A stretch of 64,000 nucleotides of DNA from Amycolatopsis acididurans (GTDB lineage: Bacteria; Actinomycetota; Actinomycetes; Mycobacteriales; Pseudonocardiaceae). The notes beneath the pieces were generated by a model, which was given only the letters and a program-made list of their open reading frames with translations, was not told where the DNA came from and made no database searches. Of this stretch, positions 1 to 7,573 are shown piece by piece. The stretch is from positions 17,481 through 81,480 of the forward strand of contig NZ_JAAXLS010000028.1 of the NCBI RefSeq assembly GCF_012328925.1, read 5' to 3'. Within the stretch, counting starts at the first letter, position 1; the number at the start of each line of letters is the position of its first letter. The translations under genes were made by a program, and so were the position numbers.

Positions 1-1
1 G

Positions 2-415
2 TGGCGGGCGGCCCGCGGCGAGGCCGACCAGCGGGGTATCGAAGCCAAGTTCGACCTGGCGCCCACGCCGGTGAGCGGGGATCCGGCACTGCTGGAGCGC
101 ATCGCGGGCAACCTGCTGGAGAACGCGGTCCGGCACAACGTCGAACGCGGCTGGATCGAGGTCTTCACCCGGCCGGGCCCGCAGTGGGCGACCTTGCGGG
201 TGCGCTCCTCGGGCGGGCTGATCGACCCGGCGACGGTGGCCGAGCTGTTCGAGCCGTTCCGGCGGGCCGGGGTCGCGCGCACCGCCCGCGGCGGCGCCGG
301 GCTGGGGCTGTCGATCGTGCGGGCCGCGGTCGAGGCGCACGAGGGCAGGGTGACGGCGGAACCCGTGGTCGGAGGCGGTCTGTCGGTGACCGTGCTGCTG
401 CCCGCGATGGCGTGA
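2..415 (+). CDS. Sensor histidine kinase, C-terminal part (cut by window edge)
   Basis: This is the C-terminal ATPase portion of a two-component sensor kinase, about 137 residues; its N-terminus lies outside the window. It shows an N-box (NLLENAVRHN), an F-box-like LFEPFRR and a G2 glycine loop (GAGLGLSIV), the ATP-binding elements of HATPase_c domains. The G1 region is degenerate (VRSSGGLID in place of the usual DNGxG), which is seen in some actinobacterial kinases. The reading frame runs from base 2 to a TGA. Sensor identity and partner regulator cannot be judged from here. Confidence 0.85.
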   Translation, partial: WRAARGEADQRGIEAKFDLAPTPVSGDPALLERIAGNLLENAVRHNVERGWIEVFTRPGPQWATLRVRSSGGLIDPATVAELFEPFRRAGVARTARGGAGLGLSIVRAAVEAHEGRVTAEPVVGGGLSVTVLLPAMA

Positions 416-430
416 AGTTATGGTTTGGGC

Positions 431-1249
431 ATGGTCCCCAACGTTCGCCTCACCAACGACGTAGAAATGCCCCGGCTCGGCTTCGGCGTGTACAAGATCG
501 CCGATGACGAGGTCGGGCAGGCCATTCACACCGCGATCGAGGCGGGATACCGCGCCATCGACACCGCCACGCTGTACCGCAACGAGCGGGGTGTGGGCGC
601 GGCCGTGCGGGCCAGTGGCCTGCCGCGTTCGGAGCTGTTCATCACCACCAAGCTGTGGAACACCGACCACGGCTACGACGCGGCGATGCGTGCGTTCGAC
701 CACAGTCTCGACCAGCTCGGCCTGGACTACGTGGACCTGTACTTGATCCATTGGCCGGTGCCCAGCCGTGATCTCTATGTCGACACGTGGCGGGCGCTGG
801 AGAAGATCAACGCCGACGGCAGGGCACGGGCGATCGGCGTGTCGAACTTCCAGGTGCCGCACCTGGAGCGGCTGCTCGACGAGACCGACGTGGTGCCCGC
901 GGTCAACCAGATCGAGCTGCACCCGAACCTGCAGCAGGCCGCGCTGCGCGCGTTCGACACCGACCACGGCATCGTGACCGAGTCGTGGAGCCCGCTGGCG
1001 CGCGGCCGGATGCTCGACCACGAGGTGCTGACGACGATCGCGCGCAAGCACGGCAAGACCCCGGCACAGATCGTGCTGCGCTGGCACATCGAGATGGGCC
1101 TCGTCGCGATCCCGAAGTCCGTGACCCCGCAGCGTATCCGCGAGAACATCGACATCTTCGACTTCGAACTCGACGCCCACGACATCGCCGGGATCGCGTC
1201 GCTGGAGGTCAACGGCAGGCTCGGCCCGAACCCCGACACGCACGCCTGA
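431..1249 (+). CDS. Aldo/keto reductase (AKR5-like)
   Basis: Cytosolic NADPH-dependent carbonyl reductase of the aldo/keto reductase family, 272 aa, the usual length for single-domain AKRs of the 2,5-diketo-D-gluconate reductase type. The catalytic tetrad is visible: Asp and Tyr in AIDTATLYRNE, Lys in FITTKLWN and His in LIHWPVP. The cofactor-binding C-terminal IPKSVTPQRIRENI segment is also present. ATG 431 was preferred to an in-frame TTG at 425 because family members begin MVPN-like and neither start has a strong ribosome-binding site. The substrate is unknown. It stands alone and converges on the VOC/ArsR pair. Confidence 0.9.
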   Translation: MVPNVRLTNDVEMPRLGFGVYKIADDEVGQAIHTAIEAGYRAIDTATLYRNERGVGAAVRASGLPRSELFITTKLWNTDHGYDAAMRAFDHSLDQLGLDYVDLYLIHWPVPSRDLYVDTWRALEKINADGRARAIGVSNFQVPHLERLLDETDVVPAVNQIELHPNLQQAALRAFDTDHGIVTESWSPLARGRMLDHEVLTTIARKHGKTPAQIVLRWHIEMGLVAIPKSVTPQRIRENIDIFDFELDAHDIAGIASLEVNGRLGPNPDTHA

Positions 1250-1259
1250 CGCGCGGCCC

Positions 1260-1652
1260 TCAGCTGTTGTAGTGGGCGATCTGGATCAGATTGCCGCAGG
1301 TGTCGTCGAACACGGCGGTGGTCACCGTGCCCATGTTCGCCGGCTCCTGGGTGAAGCGCACGCCCTGCTCGCGGAGGCGGTCGTACTCGGTGTGGACGTC
1401 GTCGACGAAGAACATCGTGAACGGGATGCCGTCGGCGACGAGCGCCTCCTGGAACGTTTTCGCCGCCGGGTGCCCGTTCGGTTCGAGCAGCAGCTCGGTG
1501 CCGTCCTTGTCCTCGGCGGACACCACGGTCAGCCACCGGGCACCGCCGCCCAGCGGGATGTCGTTCTTCGTCACGAACCCCAGCACGTCGGTGTAGAACC
1601 GTTGCGCCTTCGCCAGGTCGTCGACGAACACGTTGGCCAGATTGATCCTCAT
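1260..1652 (-). CDS. VOC-superfamily (glyoxalase-like) protein
   Basis: A 130-aa vicinal-oxygen-chelate fold protein, recognised by the MRINLANVFVDDLAKAQRFY start, the FYTDVLGF helix-strand and the C-terminal DTCGNLIQIAHY strand carrying the metal-ligand glutamine position. Members of this subgroup are often annotated as glyoxalase/bleomycin-resistance or extradiol dioxygenase; no substrate can be assigned. Its ATG overlaps the stop of the upstream arsR-type gene by the ATGA arrangement, so the two are translationally coupled. This makes the VOC protein a likely output or partner of that regulator. Confidence 0.88.
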   Translation of the reverse strand: MRINLANVFVDDLAKAQRFYTDVLGFVTKNDIPLGGGARWLTVVSAEDKDGTELLLEPNGHPAAKTFQEALVADGIPFTMFFVDDVHTEYDRLREQGVRFTQEPANMGTVTTAVFDDTCGNLIQIAHYNS

Positions 1653-1930
1653 GTCGGTCCCCTCTTGGTGAGCCACCGCGCCACAATCGGTTCGAGCGGT
1701 TCGGTGTTGATGTAGTGGAACTTGTACCGGCCGTCGCGCCTGGTCTCCACCAGGCCCGCGTCCTCGAGAACGTCGAGATGCTGCGAGATCGCCTGCCGTG
1801 ACGAAGCGAGCCCGTGCTTTCCGCTCAGCCGCGCGCAGATCTCGAACAGCGTCTGTCCATTCCGGTCGGTCAGCTCGTCGAGGATCGTCCGGCGGGTGGG
1901 ATCGGCCAAGGCTTTGAAGACGTCACCCAC
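1649..1930 (-). CDS. ArsR/SmtB-family transcriptional regulator (probably leaderless)
   Basis: A small winged-helix repressor, 93 aa from the chosen start. It shows the ArsR signature FKALADPTRRTILDEL, a recognition helix in SSRQAISQHLDVLEDAGLV and a wing GRYKFHYIN. No metal-binding Cys box is seen, so it probably senses something other than a thiophilic metal. An open frame extends upstream to TTG 1948, but a promoter (TTGACA, 18 bp, TATCGT) overlaps those codons. This places the transcript start at about the GTG at 1930, so a leaderless mRNA is inferred. It is coupled to the downstream VOC gene by ATGA. Confidence 0.85.
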   Translation of the reverse strand: MGDVFKALADPTRRTILDELTDRNGQTLFEICARLSGKHGLASSRQAISQHLDVLEDAGLVETRRDGRYKFHYINTEPLEPIVARWLTKRGPT

Positions 1931-1937
1931 GTCCGCC

Positions 1938-1967
1938 ACGATAGGCAAGTCGTCACTTGCATGTCAA
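1938..1967 (-). promoter_or_regulatory. Promoter with internal palindromic operator for the arsR-type gene
   Basis: Read on the minus strand, TTGACA (1967-1962) is followed after 18 bp by TATCGT (1943-1938). Between the hexamers lies a perfect inverted repeat with 6-bp arms, GCAAGT/ACTTGC, separated by 4 bp (1945-1960). A repressor bound there would block RNA polymerase directly, so ArsR autoregulation is the natural inference. Confidence 0.6.
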
Positions 1968-3184
1968 CTGGTCGTCCAGGTGAGCGGCAGTTCGTGCACG
2001 CCGTAGATGTTCATGTCGGTCCGCAGTTTCACCTCGGCGGCCGGGACGGCCAGTTCGAGCGAGGGAAAGCGGCGCAGCAGGCCCGCGAAACCGGCGCGCA
2101 TCTCGATGCGGGCCAGCTGCTGGCCGAGGCACTGGTGGACACCGTGACCGAAGGACAGATGGGTGCGGGCGCTGCGGTGCGGGTGCAGAGTGTCGGGGCG
2201 CTCGACGTGCCGGGGGTCGCGGTTGGCGGCCAGTATCGAGACGACGACGGTCGAACCCTCGCGGATCGTTTCCCCGCCGAGTTCGATGTCCTCCGTGGCG
2301 TAGCGGTAGATGATGTCCACAACGGACAGATAACGCATGAGTTCCTCGACGGCGCCCGGCAGCAGCCGCGGATCGGCACGCAGTTCGGCCAGTTGCGCGG
2401 GATGCTCCAGCAGCGCGAAAGTGCCCAGCGCCAGCATGTTCGCGGTGGTCTCGTGGCCGGCGAGCAGCAGCAGGAAGGCGGTGCCGGTCAGCTCCTCGAT
2501 GCTGAGGTCGTCGTGGCGGGCCAGGTCGGACAGGATGTCCTCGCCGGGTTCGGCGCGCTTGCGGGCGACCAGTTCGGCCAGGTAGGTGGTCATGGCGCCG
2601 TAGGCGGCCATCTTCTCGCCGAGTTCCTGGTCCTTGACGAGGAATGTGGCGGAGTTGACCTGGAAGGTCTCGCGGTCCTCGTACGGGACGCCGAGCAGTT
2701 CGCAGATCACCAGCGACGGCACCGGCAGCGCGAACTCCCTGACCAGATCGACGGGCGGGGTCAGGCTCGCCAGCCGGTCCAGTTGCCGCTCGGTGATGTC
2801 GAGGATCTGCTCTTCGAGGGCTTGCATGCGCCGGACCGTGAAGGCGCCGGTGAGCTTGCGCCGCAGCCGGGTGTGGTGCGGCGGGTCCATGCTGATGAAC
2901 AGGCCCGGCACCTGCGGCGACGGTTCGGTGACCGGGGGCATGCCGGGGACCTCGTAGGGCACATGGATGGGGCCGATGTCCTGGCGGGAGCTGAAGCGGG
3001 TGTCGGTCATCAGCCGGCGCACCGCGTCGTAGCCGGTGACGAGCCAGCCCTCGTGCCCGTCGGGGAAGATCATGGGGCTGACCGGGCGGGTCTCGCGCAG
3101 CCGGGTGATCGCGGTGGGCGGGTCGAAGGGGCCTGCGTCGCGATCCATGGGCAGACCGTGGGGGATCGAGGCGGTGCGCGTCAT
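1964..3184 (-). CDS. Cytochrome P450
   Basis: Soluble haem monooxygenase of 406 aa, the standard length for actinobacterial class I P450s (CYP105/107-like). It has the I-helix oxygen-binding motif LLLAGHETTANML, the K-helix ExxR (EELMRY preceded by the PGAVEE helix) and the haem-thiolate loop LSFGHGVHQCLG with the axial Cys. The start MTRTASIP at 3184 was chosen over a longer frame because typical family members begin about 30 residues before the PGP/PFDPP region. No ferredoxin or ferredoxin reductase is adjacent, so redox partners must come from elsewhere. The substrate is unknown; subfamily assignment would need a search. Confidence 0.93.
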   Translation of the reverse strand: MTRTASIPHGLPMDRDAGPFDPPTAITRLRETRPVSPMIFPDGHEGWLVTGYDAVRRLMTDTRFSSRQDIGPIHVPYEVPGMPPVTEPSPQVPGLFISMDPPHHTRLRRKLTGAFTVRRMQALEEQILDITERQLDRLASLTPPVDLVREFALPVPSLVICELLGVPYEDRETFQVNSATFLVKDQELGEKMAAYGAMTTYLAELVARKRAEPGEDILSDLARHDDLSIEELTGTAFLLLLAGHETTANMLALGTFALLEHPAQLAELRADPRLLPGAVEELMRYLSVVDIIYRYATEDIELGGETIREGSTVVVSILAANRDPRHVERPDTLHPHRSARTHLSFGHGVHQCLGQQLARIEMRAGFAGLLRRFPSLELAVPAAEVKLRTDMNIYGVHELPLTWTTS

Positions 3185-3283
3185 CGGGTGTCCTTCCGTG
3201 GCCGGCTTGATGCGACCACGTTCGCCGGTGGCGCTGTCACGGCCCTGACATGAGGCTGACATCGATGGCCGCACCGGCCACGA

Positions 3284-3666
3284 TCACCGCGCCCCGACCC
3301 GGGCCGCCGCGAATGCCGCTCCCGCGAGGAAAACCGCGAAAGTCCCGTACGCCGCCGACAGGCTCGGTGCGTTCACGGCGGCCGACGCCGGTTCCGGCGA
3401 TGGTCCAGGCCACCAGTGCCACGGCGAACGCTCTGGACCATTCCGGCTGAGAAAGGCTTGTGCCGTAACCATTCGTGAGCAACACCGTGACGAGACTGTC
3501 GGCGCCGAAGTAGGCCGTCACGAACAGCAGTATCGCGGCCACCGCCGCCGGGGCACCGGCACATCCCGGATGCCAGGTGTCCCGCCGCGAACATCCACGC
3601 CGCCACGGACAGCGCGGTCACCACGGTGCCGGCGGCCGGTGAAAGCGTCCCCCCAGAAGATCTCAT
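3284..3666 (-). pseudogene. Small multi-spanning membrane protein, broken by two frameshifts
   Basis: Three reading frames, used in turn, together spell one hydrophobic protein. MRSSGGTLSPAAG followed by a first membrane segment (VVTALSVAAWMFAAGHLAS) starts at 3666. A second frame then gives two segments (AAVAAILLFVTAYFGADSLV and AFAVALVAWTIAGTGVG). A third frame gives AAYGTFAVFLAGAAFAAARVGA and a stop at 3284. Each switch is abrupt and the frames left behind become Arg/Gly-rich nonsense. Either this is a recently decayed gene or the assembly carries two indels. The intact protein would have about 125 residues and four membrane helices; its family was not recognised. Confidence 0.5.
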
Positions 3667-3701
3667 CCGCCATGCCTGGCAGTGCGCACCGGCGAGTTCA
3701 A

Positions 3702-3774
3702 GCGCTCGCCGCCCCGACGTACTGCCCGGGCCCCCTGCGCCCGGGCAGCCGTTGGACCGCGGGGCGGCGAGCGC
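3702..3774. terminator. Nested long inverted repeat (probable terminator)
   Basis: The outer arms are 15 bp and perfect: GCGCTCGCCGCCCCG at 3702-3716 and its complement at 3760-3774. They enclose a second perfect 8-bp repeat, TGCCCGGG at 3723-3730 and CCCGGGCA at 3740-3747. It lies 36 bp after the stop of the diiron oxygenase gene and before the broken membrane-protein gene. There is no T-tract, as is common for actinobacterial terminators. Confidence 0.6.
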
Positions 3775-3809
3775 ATGACCGGCGATTCCCCCTCTCGCCA
3801 GGCTTCGCG

Positions 3810-4706
3810 TCAGATCAGGTGCACGCGGCGGTACAGCGCGACCGCGGGCCGGGTGAGCAGCCCCGCCTGCGACAGGAAGTCCATCAGCCCGGCGCACGCG
3901 CTGCGCAGCATCGCCTCGCGATGCGGGTTGTGCGCGGCCTCCCGCACGGCACGCTCGACGTCGAGCCCCGCGGCGCGGTACACGCCGTGGTTGACCATGC
4001 TGCGCACGATGACCGTCGCGACGAGCGCGATCAGCACGGCGGCGCGGCGGCGACGGCGGGGGCTGATGCCCGCCATGTGCGCACGGATCTCGTGCCGGGC
4101 GAAGGTCATGTGCCGCGACTCCTCGACCACGTGGATCTTGGAGCTGGTGCGCACGATGTCGAGCACGTTCTCGCCACGCATCCAGTCGCGCTGCATCACG
4201 TCGAGGACCTCTTCGGCTACCAGCGTCGCGCCGTAGGCGACCTCGCCGCGCGCGGTCGCCTTGAAGACGCGGGCGGCCTCCAGGATCGCGCGGTGCGGGA
4301 AGTACGCGGGCACGTCGAGCTTCTCGCAGATCCGCGCGAACATGATCGAGTGACGGCATTCGTCGGCGATCTCGGTCAGCGCGAAGCGGAACTCGGGATC
4401 GGCGGGGTCGTGCGCGTACTGATCGCGCAGGATCATCTGCTGCAGGATCATCTCGAACCAGATGCCGGTGCTCATGATCGAGCACACCTCGTGCCTGGTG
4501 AGCGTGACGCGCTGCGCCTTGGTCATCTCGTCCCACAGCGGCGTGCCGTACAGCGTGCTCCACTCCGGGTTCAGCCCGTAGGCGCCTGCCGGCAGCGGCG
4601 CGTCCCAGTCGATCTCCGTCGCCGGGTCGTAGGACAGCGTGTCGGCTGACTGCAGCAGGCGGCGGGAGACGTCCGGCTCCCGCGATGTCCGCTCGGCCGT
4701 GGTCAT
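3810..4706 (-). CDS. AurF-like diiron oxygenase
   Basis: Predicted non-haem diiron oxygenase of 298 aa, of the family that includes the p-aminobenzoate N-oxygenase AurF. The helical bundle supplies Glu/His ligands in ExxH-type motifs: RHEVCS, FEMILQQ, EIADECRHSIMF, VAEEVLDVMQR and HVVEESRHMTFARHEI. Related actinobacterial proteins are often of unknown substrate, so N-oxygenation is only one possibility. ATG 4706 was chosen because a GAGGAGG ribosome-binding site precedes it; an upstream in-frame GTG (4739) lacks one. It is divergent from a TetR gene with a shared operator, so that regulator probably controls it. Confidence 0.85.
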   Translation of the reverse strand: MTTAERTSREPDVSRRLLQSADTLSYDPATEIDWDAPLPAGAYGLNPEWSTLYGTPLWDEMTKAQRVTLTRHEVCSIMSTGIWFEMILQQMILRDQYAHDPADPEFRFALTEIADECRHSIMFARICEKLDVPAYFPHRAILEAARVFKATARGEVAYGATLVAEEVLDVMQRDWMRGENVLDIVRTSSKIHVVEESRHMTFARHEIRAHMAGISPRRRRRAAVLIALVATVIVRSMVNHGVYRAAGLDVERAVREAAHNPHREAMLRSACAGLMDFLSQAGLLTRPAVALYRRVHLI

Positions 4707-4746
4707 GGTCCGCACCTCCTCGTGTTTACCCGAACTCACGGTAACA

Positions 4747-4761
4747 GGTACATGGTGTACC
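4747..4761. promoter_or_regulatory. Operator palindrome between diiron oxygenase and TetR gene
   Basis: GGTACA-TGG-TGTACC is a perfect inverted repeat with 6-bp arms. It lies between the divergent starts and directly upstream of a TATATT -10-like hexamer (4765-4770) for the TetR gene. Size and symmetry fit a TetR-dimer site that would repress both directions. Confidence 0.65.
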
Positions 4762-4804
4762 CGCTATATTTGTGTCCGTGTTCTCCCCCGATAAGGTGGG
4801 GTGG

Positions 4805-5473
4805 ATGACCTCCTCACCTGGGCGAATGGATGGGCGCGCCGCGCGATGGGCCGGTCAGCGCGAGCGCCGGCGCCGTGAGTTCGTGGCGGCGGCGTTGCGG
4901 GCGATCGCGCAGCACGGGCCGGAGGTGTCCACGGAGCAGATCGCCGAGGAGGCCGGCGTCGCGCGCACGCGGGTCTACAAGTACTTCGCGGACGGCGCCG
5001 ACCTGCAGATCGCGATCGCGGCCAGGGTGGGGGAGCTGATCACCGCCGAGCTGGCGCCGGTGTGGACCCCGCGCGGCACGCCGATGCAGATGATCGAGGC
5101 CGGGGTCGAGGCGCATACCCGCTGGCTGGCCGACAACGAGAACCTCTACCGCTACCTGACCATGCACTCACTGTCCGGGCAGGACGCGATCGCCGACGTG
5201 AAGACCACGATCGCGACGAACCTGACCGGGCTGTTCGACCACTACCTGCGGTTGTTCGGCCTCGACGCGCGGCTGGCCGAACCCATCGCGTTCGGGGTGG
5301 TGGGCCTGGTGGAGTCCGCCGCGGCGCGCTGGCTGGCCAACCCGTCCGGGCTCACCCGCGACGAGCTGGCGGCGCTGCTGACCAGATGGGTCTGGCGCCT
5401 GCTCGACGACATGATGCGCGCCGGCGGCGTGGAGCTCGATCCGCACCGGCCCTTGCCCGGCGCGCAGGTCTAG
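4805..5473 (+). CDS. TetR-family transcriptional regulator
   Basis: A 222-aa repressor. The N-terminal helix-turn-helix is plain: RREFVAAALRAIAQHG, then STEQIAEEAGVARTRVYKYFADGADL. A helical ligand-binding domain follows. GTG codons at 4772 and 4778 are in frame, but a TATATT -10 element at 4765-4770 makes 4772 unlikely. ATG 4805 has an AAGGTGGGGT ribosome-binding site and is the preferred start. It is divergent from the diiron oxygenase gene across a 15-bp perfect palindrome, which suggests autoregulation and control of that enzyme. The inducer is unknown. Confidence 0.9.
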   Translation: MTSSPGRMDGRAARWAGQRERRRREFVAAALRAIAQHGPEVSTEQIAEEAGVARTRVYKYFADGADLQIAIAARVGELITAELAPVWTPRGTPMQMIEAGVEAHTRWLADNENLYRYLTMHSLSGQDAIADVKTTIATNLTGLFDHYLRLFGLDARLAEPIAFGVVGLVESAAARWLANPSGLTRDELAALLTRWVWRLLDDMMRAGGVELDPHRPLPGAQV

Positions 5474-5595
5474 TTCGCCAACCGTAGCGAGAACCACCGG
5501 GTCAGGATCTCGTCGACAGCCTTCGCCGTGGGCAGTCGCGGGGCGGGTTCCTGGCCCGGTTCGTCGGCGCCTTCCGCCGAAAGCGTAACGATCAA
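5470..5595 (-). CDS. Possible small protein of 41 aa, coupled to the CitE-like gene
   Basis: A short frame whose TTG start overlaps the TGA stop of the CitE-like gene (TTGA). Its TAG stop overlaps the TetR stop on the other strand as the palindrome CTAG. The same 4-bp convergent stop overlap is seen at three unquestionable gene ends in this window, which is the main reason to take this frame seriously. The product ends in a helical, amphipathic TAKAVDEILTRWFSLRLAN. It resembles nothing I recognise and may still be chance. Confidence 0.3.
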   Translation of the reverse strand: MIVTLSAEGADEPGQEPAPRLPTAKAVDEILTRWFSLRLAN

Positions 5596-6410
5596 CCGCG
5601 CTCGGCCAGCGCCAGGATCCGGTGTGCGTGGTGGACGACCGGCGGGTCCACGAGACGGCCGTCGACGATCAGTACGGTCGCGCCGGTGCGTTCGGCGTCT
5701 TCTGCCGCGCGGACGACGGAGCTCGCCGCCGCCACTTCTTCGTCGCCGGGGCGCAGCACCTCGTGCACGACCTCGACCTGACGCGGATGGATGCACATCC
5801 GGCCGAAGAAGCCGAACCGTCCCAGCCGCCCCGTGTCCGCGCGGTACCGGCCGGTGTCCTCGATCACGGACGACACCGGCGCCGGCGGCGGTGCGCACCC
5901 CGCGGCCGCCGCGGCGGCGACCACTCGCGAACGCGCCCACGCCAGCGGTTCGTCGTCCACGTCGGGACGTGCTACACCCAGTTCCACCGCGAGGTCGTAC
6001 TCGCCGAGCGTCACCGTCACCACGCGTTCCCCGGCCGCGATCTTCGCCGCGTCCCACAGTCCGGCCGCGGTTTCCACCAGTGCCAGCAACGGTACCGACG
6101 ATCGCGCGGCGACCTCGCGCATGCTCTCCGCCGACGCCTTGGGCACGACGATTCCCGCGAATTCCAGTCCGGCCAGGGCATCGAGGTCGGCGCGGGTGTG
6201 CACGCCGTCGTTGTTGATGCGCACCCACGTGCGGCGCGCGGCCGCCGGATCCGCCCGCAACGCTTCCGTGACCGCCGTGCGCGCCGCGTCCTTGCGCTCG
6301 GCGTGCACGGCGTCCTCCAGATCCGCCACCGCGACGTCGGCCACACCGACCGCCTTCGCGAGCCGGTCGGTGCGCTCGCCGGGACAGAACAGCCAGCTGC
6401 GCGCGATCAC
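5592..6410 (-). CDS. HpcH/HpaI-CitE family CoA-ester lyase (citramalyl/malyl-CoA lyase-like)
   Basis: A 272-aa (beta/alpha)8 lyase that cleaves beta-hydroxyacyl-CoA or (S)-citramalyl-CoA type thioesters into acetyl-CoA or pyruvate and a second product. Family motifs in order: RSWLFCPGERTDRLAKA, the Glu/Asp region VADLEDAVH, TWVRINN, GIVVPKA, the metal-binding Glu in LALVETAAGLWDA, LGEYDLAVELG and FGRMCIHPRQVEVV. Its GTG start overlaps the stop of the acyl-CoA dehydrogenase gene (GTGA). It is the last large gene of a MaoC-CaiB-dehydrogenase-lyase operon. In itaconate catabolism the corresponding step is citramalyl-CoA lyase; that assignment is by context. Confidence 0.88.
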   Translation of the reverse strand: MIARSWLFCPGERTDRLAKAVGVADVAVADLEDAVHAERKDAARTAVTEALRADPAAARRTWVRINNDGVHTRADLDALAGLEFAGIVVPKASAESMREVAARSSVPLLALVETAAGLWDAAKIAAGERVVTVTLGEYDLAVELGVARPDVDDEPLAWARSRVVAAAAAAGCAPPPAPVSSVIEDTGRYRADTGRLGRFGFFGRMCIHPRQVEVVHEVLRPGDEEVAAASSVVRAAEDAERTGATVLIVDGRLVDPPVVHHAHRILALAERG

Positions 6411-7573
6411 CAGCCGACCTTGCCCTTCCCGGCGACGAGGGATTTCGCGATCACCGTGCGCATGATGTCGCTGGTGCCCTCACCGATGGTCATCAGGATC
6501 GAGTCGCGGTACAGCCGCTCGATCTCGAACTCCGCCGAGTATCCGTACCCGCCGTGCACGCGCATCGAGTCCTGCGCCGCCTGCAACGCGACCTCGGAGG
6601 AGAACAGCTTGGCCATCCCGGTCTGCAGGTCCGAACGCTCGCCCTGATCGAGCCGGGTCGCGGCCCAGTAGGTCAGCAGCCGCGCGGCCTGCAGTTGCGT
6701 GGCCATCTCGGCGATCTTGATCTGGATCGCCTGGAAATCGGCGATCGGCTTGCCGAACGCGTGCCGCTCCTTGGCGTAGGCCAGCGCCTCGTCGTACGCG
6801 CGCTGCGCGATCCCGAGGCTGCGCCCGGCGATGTTGAGCCGCCCGACCTCCAGTGCCGACAGAACCTGTTGCATACCGCGGCCTTCGACACCGCCGAGCA
6901 GGTTGGCCGCGGGCACGCGCACGTTGTCGAACACGACCTCGCACGACTCGGTGCCCTTGTAGCCGAGCTTCGGGATGTCCTTGGTGACCTCGAATCCCGG
7001 CGTGCCGGCCTCGACCAGCAGCACGCTCATTCCCTTGTGCGCCGGGGAAACCGTGCGATCGGTCTTGACGAGCACCGGCAGCGGATCGGCGTAGCGCGCG
7101 TTGGTGATCCACATCTTGCTGCCGTTGATCACGTACGAATCGCCGTCACGCTCGGCCGTGGTGCGGATGCCCTGCAGGTCGGTGCCCGCGTCCGGTTCGG
7201 TGAGCGCGATCCCGGTGCGGCGCGCGCCGGTGGCCAGTTCCGGCAGGTACTTGCGCTTCTGCTCCTCGGTGCCGTGCCGCGCGAGCATCCAGCACGACAG
7301 GGAATGGCTGCCGAGGATGCCCGCGATGCCCATCCAGCCACGTGCGATTTCCTCGAACATCAGCGTGAAGGAGGTGAAGTCGGCGTCCGCGCCGCCGTAC
7401 TCCTCGGGAATCATCAGCCCGAACAGGCCGAGCTGCTTCATCTGCTCGACGATTTCGGTGGGGTAGCGGCCTTCGTGTTCCCAGTCCTTCGCGACGGGCA
7501 CGATCTCCTTGTCCACGAAATCCCGCAGTGCCGACTGGAACTGAGCCTGGTCGGGAGTCAGCTGGAAGTCCAC
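6407..7573 (-). CDS. Acyl-CoA dehydrogenase
   Basis: FAD-dependent acyl-CoA dehydrogenase, 388 aa, full family length. Visible features include the N-terminal helical domain from VDFQLTPDQAQFQ, the FAD/substrate motif ALTEPDAGTD, the WITNA strand, the dehydrogenase signature GGYGYSAEFEIERLYRD, and the C-terminal TIGEGTSDIMR, where the catalytic Glu lies in short-chain enzymes. The GTG start overlaps the TAG stop of the CoA-transferase gene by one base (TAGTG). An acyl-CoA dehydrogenase also sits within the Pseudomonas ict-ich-ccl itaconate locus, where its role is unclear. A methylsuccinyl- or itaconyl-type substrate is possible but unproven. Confidence 0.93.
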   Translation of the reverse strand: MDFQLTPDQAQFQSALRDFVDKEIVPVAKDWEHEGRYPTEIVEQMKQLGLFGLMIPEEYGGADADFTSFTLMFEEIARGWMGIAGILGSHSLSCWMLARHGTEEQKRKYLPELATGARRTGIALTEPDAGTDLQGIRTTAERDGDSYVINGSKMWITNARYADPLPVLVKTDRTVSPAHKGMSVLLVEAGTPGFEVTKDIPKLGYKGTESCEVVFDNVRVPAANLLGGVEGRGMQQVLSALEVGRLNIAGRSLGIAQRAYDEALAYAKERHAFGKPIADFQAIQIKIAEMATQLQAARLLTYWAATRLDQGERSDLQTGMAKLFSSEVALQAAQDSMRVHGGYGYSAEFEIERLYRDSILMTIGEGTSDIMRTVIAKSLVAGKGKVGW

